64,000 bases of DNA from contig NZ_KQ948740.1 of assembly GCF_001514195.1 (NCBI RefSeq), positions 310,001 to 374,000 on the forward strand, read 5' to 3'. Position 1 is the stretch's first letter; the number at the start of each line of letters is the position of its first letter. The stretch is from Streptomyces griseorubiginosus (GTDB lineage: Bacteria > Actinomycetota > Actinomycetes > Streptomycetales > Streptomycetaceae). The notes below the pieces were generated by a model, which was not told the origin of the DNA, did not search any database, and saw nothing but the letters and a program-made list of their open reading frames with translations. The position numbers and the translations under genes were made by a program. Below, one piece after another: positions 41,419 to 49,934 of the stretch.

Positions 41419-42585
41419 TCACGCATCCGGGGGCTGGGACCCCACCAGCCACATCGAGAAGAACTGCGAGCCGCCGCCGTAGGCATGGCCGAGCACCCTG
41501 CGGGCGCCGTCCACCTGGTGCTCCCCGGCCTGTCCGCGGGCCTGGAGCGCGGCCTCCGCGAAGCGGATCATGCCGGAGGCGCCGATCGGATTGGTGGAGA
41601 GCACTCCGCCCGACATGTTGACGGGCAGGTCCCCGTCCAGCTCGGTCACCCCGGCCTCGGTGAGCTTCCAGCCCTCGCCCTCGTCGGCGAAGCCGAGGTT
41701 CTCCAGCCACATGGGCTCGTACCAGGAGAACGGCACGTACATCTCGACGGCGTCGATGTCCCGGCGCGGGTCGGAGATCCCGGCCTGTCGGTACACGTCG
41801 GCCGCGCAGTCCTTGCCGGCCTGCGGCGACACGGCGTCCTTGCCGGCGAACAGGGTCGGCTCGCTGCGCATCGCGCCGCCCAGCATCCACGCCGGGGGCC
41901 GGGGCGCGCGGGCGGCACCGGCCCGGTCGGTGAGCACCATGGCGCAGGCGCCGTCGGAGGAGGGGCACGTCTCGGAGTAGCGGATGGGGTCCCAGAGCAT
42001 GGGCGAGGCCTGGACCTTCTCCAGGGTGATGTCGTGCTCGTGCAGATGTGCGTACGGGTTCTTGAGGGCGTTGCGGCGGTCCTTGTACGCGACCAGCGAG
42101 CCGACCGTGTCGGGGGCCCCGGTGCGCCGCATGTACGCGCGCACGTGGGGTGCGAAGAAGCCGCCCGCCCCGGCCAGCAGGGGTTGCTGGAAGGGGATCG
42201 GCAGGGACAGGCCCCACATGGCGTTGGACTCGGACTGCTTCTCGAAGGCGAGGGTGAGCACGGTGCCGTGCACCCGGGCCGCGACCAGGTTCGCGGCGAC
42301 GAGGGCGGTGGAGCCGCCGACGCTGCCCGCGGTGTGCACCCGCAGCATGGGTTTGCCCACCGCGCCGAGCGCGTCGGCCAGGTACAGCTCCGGCATCATG
42401 ACGCCCTCGAAGAAGTCGGGCGCTTTGCCGATCACGACAGCGTCGATGTCGGCCCAGGTCAGCTCGGCGTCGTCGAGGGCCCTTCGGGCCGCCTCCCGGA
42501 CGAGCCCGGCGATCGACACGTCGCGGCGCGCGGCGACGTGCTTGGTCTGGCCGATGCCTACGACGGCCACGGGCTCCTTGCTCAT
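41419..42585 (-). CDS. Lipid-transfer-type thiolase (Ltp3-like)
   Basis: The 388-residue protein has the SCP2/Ltp thiolase fold: 'EPVAVVGIGQTKHVAARRDV' at the start, 'WADIDAVVIGKAPDFFEGVM', 'NPIGASGMIRFAEAALQARG' and the C-terminal 'LGHAYGGGSQFF' replacing the classical G-H-P loop. At the position of the usual nucleophilic cysteine it has 'HTAGSVGGSTALVAA', without Cys, so a retro-aldolase or non-classical role like that of Ltp2 is possible. Its ATG overlaps the stop of the upstream thiolase gene (ATGA). It is the last of four cotranscribed genes: crotonase, DUF35 protein, thiolase, thiolase. Confidence 0.87.
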   Translation of the reverse strand: MSKEPVAVVGIGQTKHVAARRDVSIAGLVREAARRALDDAELTWADIDAVVIGKAPDFFEGVMMPELYLADALGAVGKPMLRVHTAGSVGGSTALVAANLVAARVHGTVLTLAFEKQSESNAMWGLSLPIPFQQPLLAGAGGFFAPHVRAYMRRTGAPDTVGSLVAYKDRRNALKNPYAHLHEHDITLEKVQASPMLWDPIRYSETCPSSDGACAMVLTDRAGAARAPRPPAWMLGGAMRSEPTLFAGKDAVSPQAGKDCAADVYRQAGISDPRRDIDAVEMYVPFSWYEPMWLENLGFADEGEGWKLTEAGVTELDGDLPVNMSGGVLSTNPIGASGMIRFAEAALQARGQAGEHQVDGARRVLGHAYGGGSQFFSMWLVGSQPPDA

Positions 42586-43625
42586 CGCGGATCCCCTTCG
42601 AGTACGGCGACCAGGTTCTGCTGGAGACAGGGCCCGGAGGTGGCGTGGGCGAGGGCGCGGTCGGACTCGCCCCGGTGGATGCGGGCGGCGGCCTCTCCGA
42701 TGCGGGCGAGGCCTGCGGCCATCATGGGGTTGGCGGCGAGGGCCCCGCCGGACGGGTTGATCGTCACCCCGTCGCCGAGCCTGAGCGCCTTGCGCAGCAC
42801 GACCTCCTGCGAGGTGAACGGCGCGTGCAACTCGGCGGTGTCGACGGGCCGTTCGAACGCCCCGGCCTTCTCGGCGGCCAGCCGGGTCGAGGGCGAGTCG
42901 GTGAGGTCGCGGACGCCGAGGGAGTGGGCCTCGATGCGGTGGTCGATGCCGCGGATCCAGGCGGGGCGCTCGCACAGTTCCCGGGCGCGCTCGCCCGCCG
43001 CGAGGACGACGGCGGCGGCTCCGTCGCCGATGGGCGGGCAGTCTCCGGTGCGCAGCGGCTGTACGAGGTAATCCCCTTGCGGCACCGGTCCTTTGAGCTG
43101 TGCGTGCGGGTTGTCGGTGGTGCGGCTGCGGGCGCCGATCGCCGCCAGTTCGCGCTCGTCCGTGTCGCCCGCGTCGATCAGCGCCTGGGCCTGGAGGGCG
43201 GCGAGGGCGACGGAGTCGGGCCACAGGGGGGCGACGTAGTACGGGTCGAGCTGCCGGGTGAGCACATCGCGCAGGGAGCCGGGCGAGGACTTGCCGTAGG
43301 AGTACACCAGCGCGGTGTCGGCGTCCCCGGACACCAGCTTGGTCCAGGCCTCGTACAGGGCCCAGGCCCCGTCCGTCTCGACGTGGGACTCGGAGATGGG
43401 CGGCCAGGCGCCGACGCCGTCGAGGGCCAGGGTGAAGGAGAAGGCCCGGCCGGCGAGGTAGTCGCAGGACCCGGAGCAGGTGAAGCCGATGTCGGCGGTC
43501 TTCAGGCCGGTCCGGTCGAGGACCTCGTGCAGGACCGGCATGAGCATCTCCACCTCGGACAGTTCCGCGGTGGAGCGCAGGGTGTCGGACTGGGCGAAGG
43601 CGACGACCGCGATGTCCCGGCTCAC
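42582..43625 (-). CDS. Lipid-transfer-type thiolase (Ltp4-like)
   Basis: The 347-residue protein begins 'SRDIAVVAFAQSDTLRSTAE' and shares the shortened Ltp thiolase fold: 'TADIGFTCSGSCDYLAGRAF', 'ESHVETDGAWALYEAWTKLV' (no cysteine at the usual nucleophile site), 'GDGVTINPSGGALAANPMMA' and the terminal 'HATSGPCLQQNLVAVLEG'. GTG 43625 overlaps the stop of the DUF35 gene (GTGA), and its own stop overlaps the next ATG, so translation is coupled on both sides. In mycobacteria an ltp4-ltp3 pair follows a DUF35 gene in the cholesterol region; the same order is seen here. The frame extends further upstream but only as a shadow. Confidence 0.85.
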   Translation of the reverse strand: MSRDIAVVAFAQSDTLRSTAELSEVEMLMPVLHEVLDRTGLKTADIGFTCSGSCDYLAGRAFSFTLALDGVGAWPPISESHVETDGAWALYEAWTKLVSGDADTALVYSYGKSSPGSLRDVLTRQLDPYYVAPLWPDSVALAALQAQALIDAGDTDERELAAIGARSRTTDNPHAQLKGPVPQGDYLVQPLRTGDCPPIGDGAAAVVLAAGERARELCERPAWIRGIDHRIEAHSLGVRDLTDSPSTRLAAEKAGAFERPVDTAELHAPFTSQEVVLRKALRLGDGVTINPSGGALAANPMMAAGLARIGEAAARIHRGESDRALAHATSGPCLQQNLVAVLEGDPR

Positions 43626-44566
43626 AGCAGCTCCTTGTAGGTGTCGTACTCCGCGTCGGGTTCGCCGGTCGGCCGGTAGTGGTCCGGATAGCGGCCGTCC
43701 TCGGTCCACACCGGCTCGACCCTCAGGCCCATGCGCACCTGGTCGTAGGGGATCCCGCCGATCCGGCCGTGCAGGGCGAGGTCGGCGCCGTCGAGGGCGA
43801 TGTGGGCGTAGACGTACGGCACCTCGATGTCGAGGTTCTTCGCCTTGATGTTGACGATGCAGAAGGTGGTGACCGTGCCGGCGGGGCCCACCTCGACCTG
43901 TTCCGACGTGGCGACCCCGCAGGTGGGGCAGGCGCCCCTCGGGGGTACGTAGACCTTGCGGCAGGAGGGGCAGCGCTCGCCGACGGCCCGTCGTTCGTTC
44001 TCCAGGGCCTTGATGTAGGCGGTCTGGGCGCGGCCCGGTGAGTAGGTGTAGTCGAGCCGGGCCTCGGCGACGATGCCGGTGACCGGGTCGTCGAACTCGC
44101 CTACGTGGACGGTGACTTCGGCCGCTTCCTCGTCGTCCGGCTCGAAGCAGGCGATGTCGGTGATGGCGCCGACGCGTTCCTCGGCCCAGCGGATGCGGAC
44201 CCGCATGCCGGTGTGCACGGCGTCGGGGCCGGGGGCGTCGAGGGCGTGGAGGAGCGCGGTGTCGGCGTTGTCGAGCCTGACCAGGACCCAGGCGAAGGGG
44301 GTGTCGAGGGGCTGTCCCCGGCGCGGGGCGGGGTTCCAGGCCCAGGTGGTGACCGTTCCGGTGACACCGACGTGGACGAGGTCGCTGAGTTCGTCGGCGG
44401 TGACGGGGTCGTACTCGACCGGGGGGACCAGGGTGCGGCCGTCACGCGTCCTCACGCCGAGGACGACCCGTTGGCGCAGGGCGGTCAGGAAGGCGCTCTG
44501 GACCGGGCCGAGGGAGCGGGTGAAGGGGAACTCGACGACGAGGGGGGCTTTGAGGACTTCGGGCAT
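43622..44566 (-). CDS. DUF35 OB-fold/zinc-ribbon acyl-CoA-associated protein
   Basis: The 314-residue protein carries two OB-fold regions; the second is preceded by a rubredoxin-like zinc ribbon with 'RCPSCRKVYVPPRGACPTC'. The DUF35 family partners thiolase-like enzymes, for example the ChsH2 DUF35 domain that recruits the Ltp2 aldolase in steroid side-chain degradation. The first half ('VVEFPFTRSLGPVQSAFLTA', then 'GVTGTVTTWAWNP') is a degenerate copy without zinc ligands. It lies between the crotonase gene (12 bases upstream) and the Ltp4-like gene (4-base overlap), which indicates it works as their complex partner. Confidence 0.88.
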   Translation of the reverse strand: MPEVLKAPLVVEFPFTRSLGPVQSAFLTALRQRVVLGVRTRDGRTLVPPVEYDPVTADELSDLVHVGVTGTVTTWAWNPAPRRGQPLDTPFAWVLVRLDNADTALLHALDAPGPDAVHTGMRVRIRWAEERVGAITDIACFEPDDEEAAEVTVHVGEFDDPVTGIVAEARLDYTYSPGRAQTAYIKALENERRAVGERCPSCRKVYVPPRGACPTCGVATSEQVEVGPAGTVTTFCIVNIKAKNLDIEVPYVYAHIALDGADLALHGRIGGIPYDQVRMGLRVEPVWTEDGRYPDHYRPTGEPDAEYDTYKELL

Positions 44567-44578
44567 GCCCGGGCTCCT

Positions 44579-45379
44579 TCAGTGGCGTTGGTAGTCGGGC
44601 GGTCGCTTCTCGGCGAAGGCACGAGCGCCTTCCTTCGCGTCGGCGGTGTCGAAGATCGGCCAGCCCCGCTTCAGTTCGGCGGCCAGGCCTTCGCTCTCCG
44701 TCAGCTCGGCCGTCTCGTAGACCGAGGCCTTCACCGCCTCCACCGCCAACGGGCCGCAGGCGTTGACCAGTTCGGCGATCTCCAGGGCCTTGTCGAGCGC
44801 GGTGCCGTCCGGGACGACATGCCCGATCAGGCCGATGCCTGCGGCCTCCCGCGCGGTGTACGGGCGTCCGGTGAGCAGCATCTCCAGCGCGTGGGTGCGC
44901 GGGATCTGGCGTTGCAGCCGGACCGTGGAGCCGCCGATCGGGAACAGGCCGCGCCTGACCTCGAAGAGACCGAAGGTGGCGGTCTCGCCGGCCACCCGGA
45001 TGTCGGTGCCCTGGAGCATCTCGGTGCCGCCCGCGACGCAGTGGCCCTCGACGGCCGCGATCACCGGCTTGCGGGGGCGGTGGTGGCGCAGCATCGCCTT
45101 CCAGTGCAGGTCGGGGTCGGCGTCGAGCCGCTCCCGGTAGTGCTCGCCCTCGATGCCCTTGCCGGCCAGCGCCTTGAGGTCCATGCCGGCACAGAACGTG
45201 CCGCCCGCGCCGGTGAACACGATCGACCGGATCGAGTCGTCGGCGTCGGCCTCCACCCACCCGTCGTACAGGCCCACGAGCATCGGCAACGAGAGCGCGT
45301 TCTTCGCCTCCGGCCTGTTGAGCGTGAGCACCAGCGTGGCGCCCTCGCGGCGGATGTCGAGGTGTTCCGTCCCACCCAT
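44579..45379 (-). CDS. Enoyl-CoA hydratase/isomerase family protein (EchA19-like)
   Basis: The 266-residue crotonase has 'LVLTLNRPEAKNALSLPMLV', the oxyanion region 'IVFTGAGGTFCAGMDLKALA' and 'PVIAAVEGHCVAGGTEMLQG', followed by 'FGLFEVRRGLFPIGGSTVRL'. This is the classical order, and the glutamate in GLFEVRRG fits one of the acid-base positions of hydratases. ATG 45379 with GGGAG 8 bases upstream is chosen over an upstream ATG. It is the first gene of the crotonase-DUF35-thiolase-thiolase transcript and divergent from an acyl-CoA synthetase gene. An inverted repeat, probably a TetR-type operator, lies in the shared 176-base gap. Confidence 0.92.
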   Translation of the reverse strand: MGGTEHLDIRREGATLVLTLNRPEAKNALSLPMLVGLYDGWVEADADDSIRSIVFTGAGGTFCAGMDLKALAGKGIEGEHYRERLDADPDLHWKAMLRHHRPRKPVIAAVEGHCVAGGTEMLQGTDIRVAGETATFGLFEVRRGLFPIGGSTVRLQRQIPRTHALEMLLTGRPYTAREAAGIGLIGHVVPDGTALDKALEIAELVNACGPLAVEAVKASVYETAELTESEGLAAELKRGWPIFDTADAKEGARAFAEKRPPDYQRH

Positions 45380-45444
45380 CGCCCGTCTCCCCTCTGCCAG
45401 AACGAGAACAGGTTGCAGGAGCCGCCGACGCACTTCAAGGGTTT

Positions 45445-45461
45445 TCTGACAGACAGTCAGA
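45445..45461. promoter_or_regulatory. Inverted repeat TCTGAC-N5-GTCAGA between divergent acyl-CoA genes
   Basis: A perfect 6-bp-arm dyad with AGACA centre in the middle of the gap between the crotonase (start 45379) and acyl-CoA synthetase (start 45556). A nearly identical site, with the same TTTTCTGA lead and GTCAGATT end, occurs at 56686-56702. The size and symmetry fit a TetR-type regulator; no regulator gene is in the neighbourhood. Confidence 0.65.
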
Positions 45462-45555
45462 TTTCTTCGCGCGAGCCCTTCACAGTCACGCCGCCCTTTG
45501 CTCTGATGACCGGCGAACCGTCACAGAACCAGGCCGTGTGGGGTCAGGAGGAGCG

Positions 45556-47172
45556 GTGGAGTACAACCTTGCCGACCTGTTCGAGTCGGTCGTCGACGTG
45601 GTGCCGGACCGTGAGGCGCTGGCGTACCTCGACCTTCCCGGTACGGGCGCGGAGCGCCGGTTGACGTACGCGGAGCTGGACGCCGCGGCCAACCGCATCG
45701 GTCACCATCTGCTGGACAGCGGGATCCGGGCGGGCGAGCACGTGGGGCTGCACCTGTACAACGGGGTGGAGTACGTGCAGACGCTGCTGGGCTGCCTGAA
45801 GGCGCGGATCGTCCCGGTCAACGTCAACTACCGTTACGTCGAGGAGGAGTTGGTCTACCTCTACCGGGACGCGGATCTAGTGGGGCTGGTCTTCGACGCG
45901 GAGTTCACGGACCGGGTGGCGGCCGCGCAGCCCCAGACCGGGAGCCTGCGGCACCTGGTGCGGGTCGGGACGGCCACGGAGCAGGGCGGGCCGGCCGCGG
46001 TGCCCTTCACCGAGGCCGAGTCCTCCGGATCACCGGAGCGCGGCTTTCCCGCGCGCTCGGCCGACGACCAGTTCATCATCTACACCGGGGGCACCACCGG
46101 GATGCCCAAGGGGGTGATGTGGCGTCACGAGGACCTGTTCTTCTCGGGACTGGGCGGCGGCGCACCCACCGGGGAGCCGGTCCGGCGGCCCGAGGAACTC
46201 GCCGAGCGGGTCGCCGCGGGCGGAGCCGGCATCACCTTCTTCCCGACTCCCCCACTGATGCACGGCACCTCCACCCTGACCACGCTCATCGGCTTCAACT
46301 TCGGCCAACGGGTCGTGCTGCACCGCAAGTTCGTGCCCGAGGAGGTGCTCAGGACCGTCGAGGCGGAGAAGGTCAGCGCCATGTCGCTGGTGGGCGACGC
46401 GATGCTGCGGCCCCTCATCGACGCGCTGGAAGGGCCCATGAAGGGCACCGACATGTCGTCCGTGTTCAGCGTGTCCTCGTCGGGCGCGATCATGTCGGAC
46501 ACCGTGAGCCGGCAGTTCCGCGCGCTCGTGCCGAACGCCATGCTGCTCAACAACTTCGGCTCCTCCGAGTCCGGCTTCAACGGCACGGCCACCGAGGACT
46601 CGGGTCCCGAGCGCGGCTTCCGCGTCCGGGTCAACGCCCGTACCCAGGTGGTCGACCCCGCGACCCGTGAGCCCGTCGCCGTGGGCGAGGTGGGGCGGGT
46701 CGCGCAGTGCGGCCATGTGCCCCTCGGCTACTACAACGACCCCCGCAAGACCGCCGAGACCTTCTTCGAGAAGGACGGCGAGCGCTGGGTGCTGCTCGGC
46801 GACATGGCCACCGTGGACGAGGAAGGCGTGGTCACCGTCCTCGGGCGGGGCTCGCAGTGCATCAACACGGGCGGCGAGAAGGTGTACCCCGAGGAGGTCG
46901 AGCAGGCTCTCAAGGCCCACCCGGACGTATACGACGCGCTGGTGGCCGGGGTGCCGGACGTGAAGTGGGGACACCATGTGGCCGCCGTGGTGCAGCTGCG
47001 CGAGGGCGCGGGCGGGATGTCCCTGGACGAGATCCAGACGCACTGCCGCACCCGGCTCGCGGGCTACAAGGTGCCGCGTCAGCTGGTGATAGCGGACGCC
47101 ATCCACCGCTCCCCGAGCGGCAAGGCGGACTACCGGTGGGCGCAGAAGGTGGCGGTGGCGGCCGACGGGTGA
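45556..47172 (+). CDS. Long-chain/steroid-type acyl-CoA synthetase (FadD19-like)
   Basis: The 538-residue adenylate-forming enzyme activates a carboxylic acid as acyl-AMP then acyl-CoA. Motifs: A3 'FIIYTGGTTGMPKGVMWRHE', A5 'LLNNFGSSESGFNG', 'GRVAQCGHVPLGYYNDPRKT', 'INTGGEKVYPEEVE' and the C-terminal catalytic lysine region 'RSPSGKADYRWAQK'. The 'GGEKVYPEEVE' and 'GVMWRHED' versions match my memory of mycobacterial FadD19, which activates C24/C26 sterol side chains. GGAGGA precedes GTG 45556 closely; GTG 45538 is less likely. Divergent from the EchA19-like gene, as fadD19 and echA19 are in mycobacteria. Confidence 0.9.
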   Translation: MEYNLADLFESVVDVVPDREALAYLDLPGTGAERRLTYAELDAAANRIGHHLLDSGIRAGEHVGLHLYNGVEYVQTLLGCLKARIVPVNVNYRYVEEELVYLYRDADLVGLVFDAEFTDRVAAAQPQTGSLRHLVRVGTATEQGGPAAVPFTEAESSGSPERGFPARSADDQFIIYTGGTTGMPKGVMWRHEDLFFSGLGGGAPTGEPVRRPEELAERVAAGGAGITFFPTPPLMHGTSTLTTLIGFNFGQRVVLHRKFVPEEVLRTVEAEKVSAMSLVGDAMLRPLIDALEGPMKGTDMSSVFSVSSSGAIMSDTVSRQFRALVPNAMLLNNFGSSESGFNGTATEDSGPERGFRVRVNARTQVVDPATREPVAVGEVGRVAQCGHVPLGYYNDPRKTAETFFEKDGERWVLLGDMATVDEEGVVTVLGRGSQCINTGGEKVYPEEVEQALKAHPDVYDALVAGVPDVKWGHHVAAVVQLREGAGGMSLDEIQTHCRTRLAGYKVPRQLVIADAIHRSPSGKADYRWAQKVAVAADG

Positions 47173-47317
47173 GGGCGCAATCCCGACCCGCGTGCGATTG
47201 AACGGAACGTGACGTGCGACCGTACTGGTGGTGGCAGGCTCGGTCACCGGGCCCTGTTCGTCATGCCGTCGCGGCAGGACCGCACGTCACAGCAAGACCG
47301 CACGGAAGGACCACCGG

Positions 47318-49147
47318 GTGTCACTCTTCACTCGCTCTCGCCAACTGCCGGGTACCGCTGGGGGCGAGGGGGACGCGGACAGCGGGGGTGCCACGGGGGA
47401 AGAAGTGACGGAAGGGGCAGGTGAGGAGAGCGCATCGGCGCCGGACGCGGTGGAGCCCCTCGCCACGGACGTGACCGACTCCTCCCTCGCTGCGGACGCG
47501 CGCCCCGGCTGGTTCGGCTGGCGCCGCCGCTACCCCCGTACCGCACGCGGGGTGTCCGTCGGGACGAGCGTGCTGGCCGGGCTGCTGGTCCTGCTCGTAC
47601 TGCTGTTCCCCAACCGGCTCGACCACATGAACGTCCGGTCCTTCTTCAGGCTGCCCGTGGAGGCGATCGTCCTCGCGGCCGTGCTGCTCGTGCTGCCGCC
47701 GAAGGCACGCCGGATCGCCGCGGTCTGCTTCGGGCTGTTCCTCGGCCTGTTCAGCCTCCTGAAGTTCATGGACATGGGCTTCTACCAGACCCTGGCCAGG
47801 CCGTTCGACCTGGTCTTCGACTGGATCATGCTGGGCAACGCGACGGACTGGCTCCGGGAGTCGTTCGGCCGCACCGGCGAGGTGCTCGCGATCATCGGGG
47901 TGATCGTCCTGATGATCGCGGTGCTCGCGCTGTGCACGCTCGCGGTGGTCCGGCTGTCGAACGTCATGTCCCGGCACCGCCCCGTGGCCGTGCGCACCAC
48001 GCTCGTCCTGGCGACGGTGTGGGTGACCTGCTTCATGGTCGGCGTGCAGTTCGGCGGGGTCACCTTCGCCACCAAGGGCAACACCGAGTTCCTCGCCAAC
48101 CGGGTGCAGCACCTGCGCAACGGGCTGGGGGACGCCAAGGTCTTCGAGAAGGAGTCCGCGGTGGACGCCTTCGCCGCCACTCCTCCCGACCAGCTCCTGA
48201 ACGGGCTGCGCGGCAAGGACGTCATGTTCACCTTCATCGAGAGCTACGGCCGGGTGGCGATCGACGACCCGGCGATGGCACCGGAGATGGACGCGACGCT
48301 GAAGAAGGGCGACGAGACGCTCAAGTCGGCCGGGTTCGCGTCGCGCAGCGGCTGGCTGAGGTCCCCGGTGACGGGCGCCGGCAGCTGGATGGCCCACTCG
48401 ACGTTCCTGTCCGGCCTGTGGGTCAAGAACCAGCAGCGGTACCTGAACCTCACCTCCAGCAAGCGGGCGACCCTCACCAGCTACTTCCAGAAGACCGGTG
48501 ACTGGCGCACGGTGGGCATCGTGCCGGGTGTGCGCAAGTCCTGGCCCGAGGGCAAGTACTTCGGCCTCGACCACATCTACGACTCCAAGCACCTCGGCTA
48601 CAAGGGCCCCTACTTCAGCTGGACGCCGGTGCCGGACCAGTTCAGCCTGGAGGCCTTCCAGAAGCTGGAGCACGGCAAGAAGAACCGGGACCCGATCATG
48701 GCGGAGATCATCCTGGCCTCCAGCCACAACCCCTGGTCGCCGATCGCCCACACCATCGACTGGAACGACCTCGGCGACGGGACGGTCTTCGAGCAGATCA
48801 AGAAGGAGGGCACGAACCCGACCGAGGTCTGGAAGAGCCAGGAGCGGGTGCGCACCGAGTACCGCAAGGCCATCCAGTACTCCGTGGACAGCCTGACCCA
48901 GTGGATGCAGCGCTACGGCGACGAGCGGACGGTCCTCGTCTTCCTCGGCGACCACCAGCCCGTGCCGACCGTCACCAAGGGCTCCACCAGCTGGGACGTG
49001 CCGATCACGATCGTCGCCAAGGACCCGAAGATCCTGGACCGGGTGGCCGACTGGCACTGGACCGACGGTCTGAAGCCCGCGGACGACGCCCCGGTCTGGG
49101 CCATGGACAAGTTCCGGGACCGCTTCATGACGGCGTTCGCGAAGTAG
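47318..49147 (+). CDS. Sulfatase/LTA-synthase-like membrane phosphotransferase
   Basis: The 609-residue protein has an acidic N-terminal tail, a helix cluster of four to five membrane segments (about residues 85-245: 'GTSVLAGLLVLLVLLFP', 'IVLAAVLLVLPPKARRIAAV', 'VLAIIGVIVLMIAVLALCTL') and an extracytoplasmic alkaline-phosphatase-fold domain beginning 'DVMFTFIESYGR' (metal-site glutamate). It continues with 'MAHSTFLSGLWVKNQQRY' and 'RTVLVFLGDHQPVPTV' (metal-binding Asp-His). This layout is shared by LTA synthases and phosphoglycerol transferases, which modify teichoic acids or membrane glycolipids; the canonical nucleophile threonine region appears altered to 'GAGSWMAHSTFLSG'. GTG 47318 follows GGAAGGA by 7 bases. 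The 3' end overlaps the convergent hydrolase gene by 23 bases. Confidence 0.82.
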   Translation: MSLFTRSRQLPGTAGGEGDADSGGATGEEVTEGAGEESASAPDAVEPLATDVTDSSLAADARPGWFGWRRRYPRTARGVSVGTSVLAGLLVLLVLLFPNRLDHMNVRSFFRLPVEAIVLAAVLLVLPPKARRIAAVCFGLFLGLFSLLKFMDMGFYQTLARPFDLVFDWIMLGNATDWLRESFGRTGEVLAIIGVIVLMIAVLALCTLAVVRLSNVMSRHRPVAVRTTLVLATVWVTCFMVGVQFGGVTFATKGNTEFLANRVQHLRNGLGDAKVFEKESAVDAFAATPPDQLLNGLRGKDVMFTFIESYGRVAIDDPAMAPEMDATLKKGDETLKSAGFASRSGWLRSPVTGAGSWMAHSTFLSGLWVKNQQRYLNLTSSKRATLTSYFQKTGDWRTVGIVPGVRKSWPEGKYFGLDHIYDSKHLGYKGPYFSWTPVPDQFSLEAFQKLEHGKKNRDPIMAEIILASSHNPWSPIAHTIDWNDLGDGTVFEQIKKEGTNPTEVWKSQERVRTEYRKAIQYSVDSLTQWMQRYGDERTVLVFLGDHQPVPTVTKGSTSWDVPITIVAKDPKILDRVADWHWTDGLKPADDAPVWAMDKFRDRFMTAFAK

Positions 49148-49868
49148 TGGCGAGCGCCTCGGAGAAGGGTGCCTGAAGGAAGGGCTCCACGACGGCCAGG
49201 AACTGCTCCGGCCTGGTCTCGTGCACCAGGTGACCACCACCGACGGTCACCAGTGCGGCGCCGGGGATCCTCGCGGCCAGTGCGGCGACCTCGTCCTGCG
49301 GGATCGGACTGGTGGTCCCGCCCGCGACGACCAGGGTCGGCATGGTGATCCGCGCCATGCGGTCCCACCACCGGGGGTCGGGGGCGTTGCGCTGCGCGTC
49401 GGTGGCCCGCAGCATGGCCCAGTCGAACGACGGCTCGGAGTCCGGAGCGGGCGCGGGCGGTCGGGGCGGGTCGAGGGGCAGCGGCGCGGGCACGTCCTCC
49501 AGCACCAGCCGTCGTACGACAGCGGGCTCGGCCTGCGCGAGCAGACAGGCGACTGCACCGCCGAGCGAGTGACCCACGACATCGGCACGCTCGGCCCCGA
49601 CCGCAGCCAGGAAACCGAGCAGGTCGTCGCGCATCGCCTCGTACGCGTACGCCCCCGGCACCTCGCCGAGCCAGTCGCTGCGACCGTGCCCCCGTAGATC
49701 AGGGGCGTAGACGCGGCGCGGACGCTCCCCCGTGGCGAGCCGCTCGGCGATCCGAGCCCAGTCGGCCCCGTCGGCGCCACGGCAGTGCAACAGCAGGACC
49801 GGCGGGGCGTGCTCCGGCCCCCAGGTCCGGTACGCGAGAGTGATGCCGTTCGTCTTCACGGTGTCCAT
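49125..49868 (-). CDS. Alpha/beta-hydrolase
   Basis: The 247-residue enzyme has 'PPVLLLHCRGADGADW' (oxyanion loop), 'RVYAPDLRGHGRSDW', the nucleophile elbow 'VVGHSLGGAVAC', 'PTLVVAGGTTSPIPQ' and the histidine in 'VGGGHLVHETRPEQF'. It fits the alpha/beta-hydrolase_1 family of esterases and lactonases; the substrate cannot be inferred. It ends inside the 3' end of the membrane sulfatase gene. The acyl-CoA synthetase gene upstream on the same strand ends 66 bases before its start, so both may be on one transcript. Confidence 0.9.
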   Translation of the reverse strand: MDTVKTNGITLAYRTWGPEHAPPVLLLHCRGADGADWARIAERLATGERPRRVYAPDLRGHGRSDWLGEVPGAYAYEAMRDDLLGFLAAVGAERADVVGHSLGGAVACLLAQAEPAVVRRLVLEDVPAPLPLDPPRPPAPAPDSEPSFDWAMLRATDAQRNAPDPRWWDRMARITMPTLVVAGGTTSPIPQDEVAALAARIPGAALVTVGGGHLVHETRPEQFLAVVEPFLQAPFSEALATTSRTPS

Positions 49869-49934
49869 GCCGGGAAACGTAGCCGGGACGGCGGGGCGTA
49901 CCGGTGCCGTTCTGCCAGGGGCAGAGCCCTCCCG

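Noticed and set aside
44579..45433. Longer crotonase start at 45433
   Set aside because: The extra 18 residues have no family similarity and GGGAG precedes the ATG at 45379.
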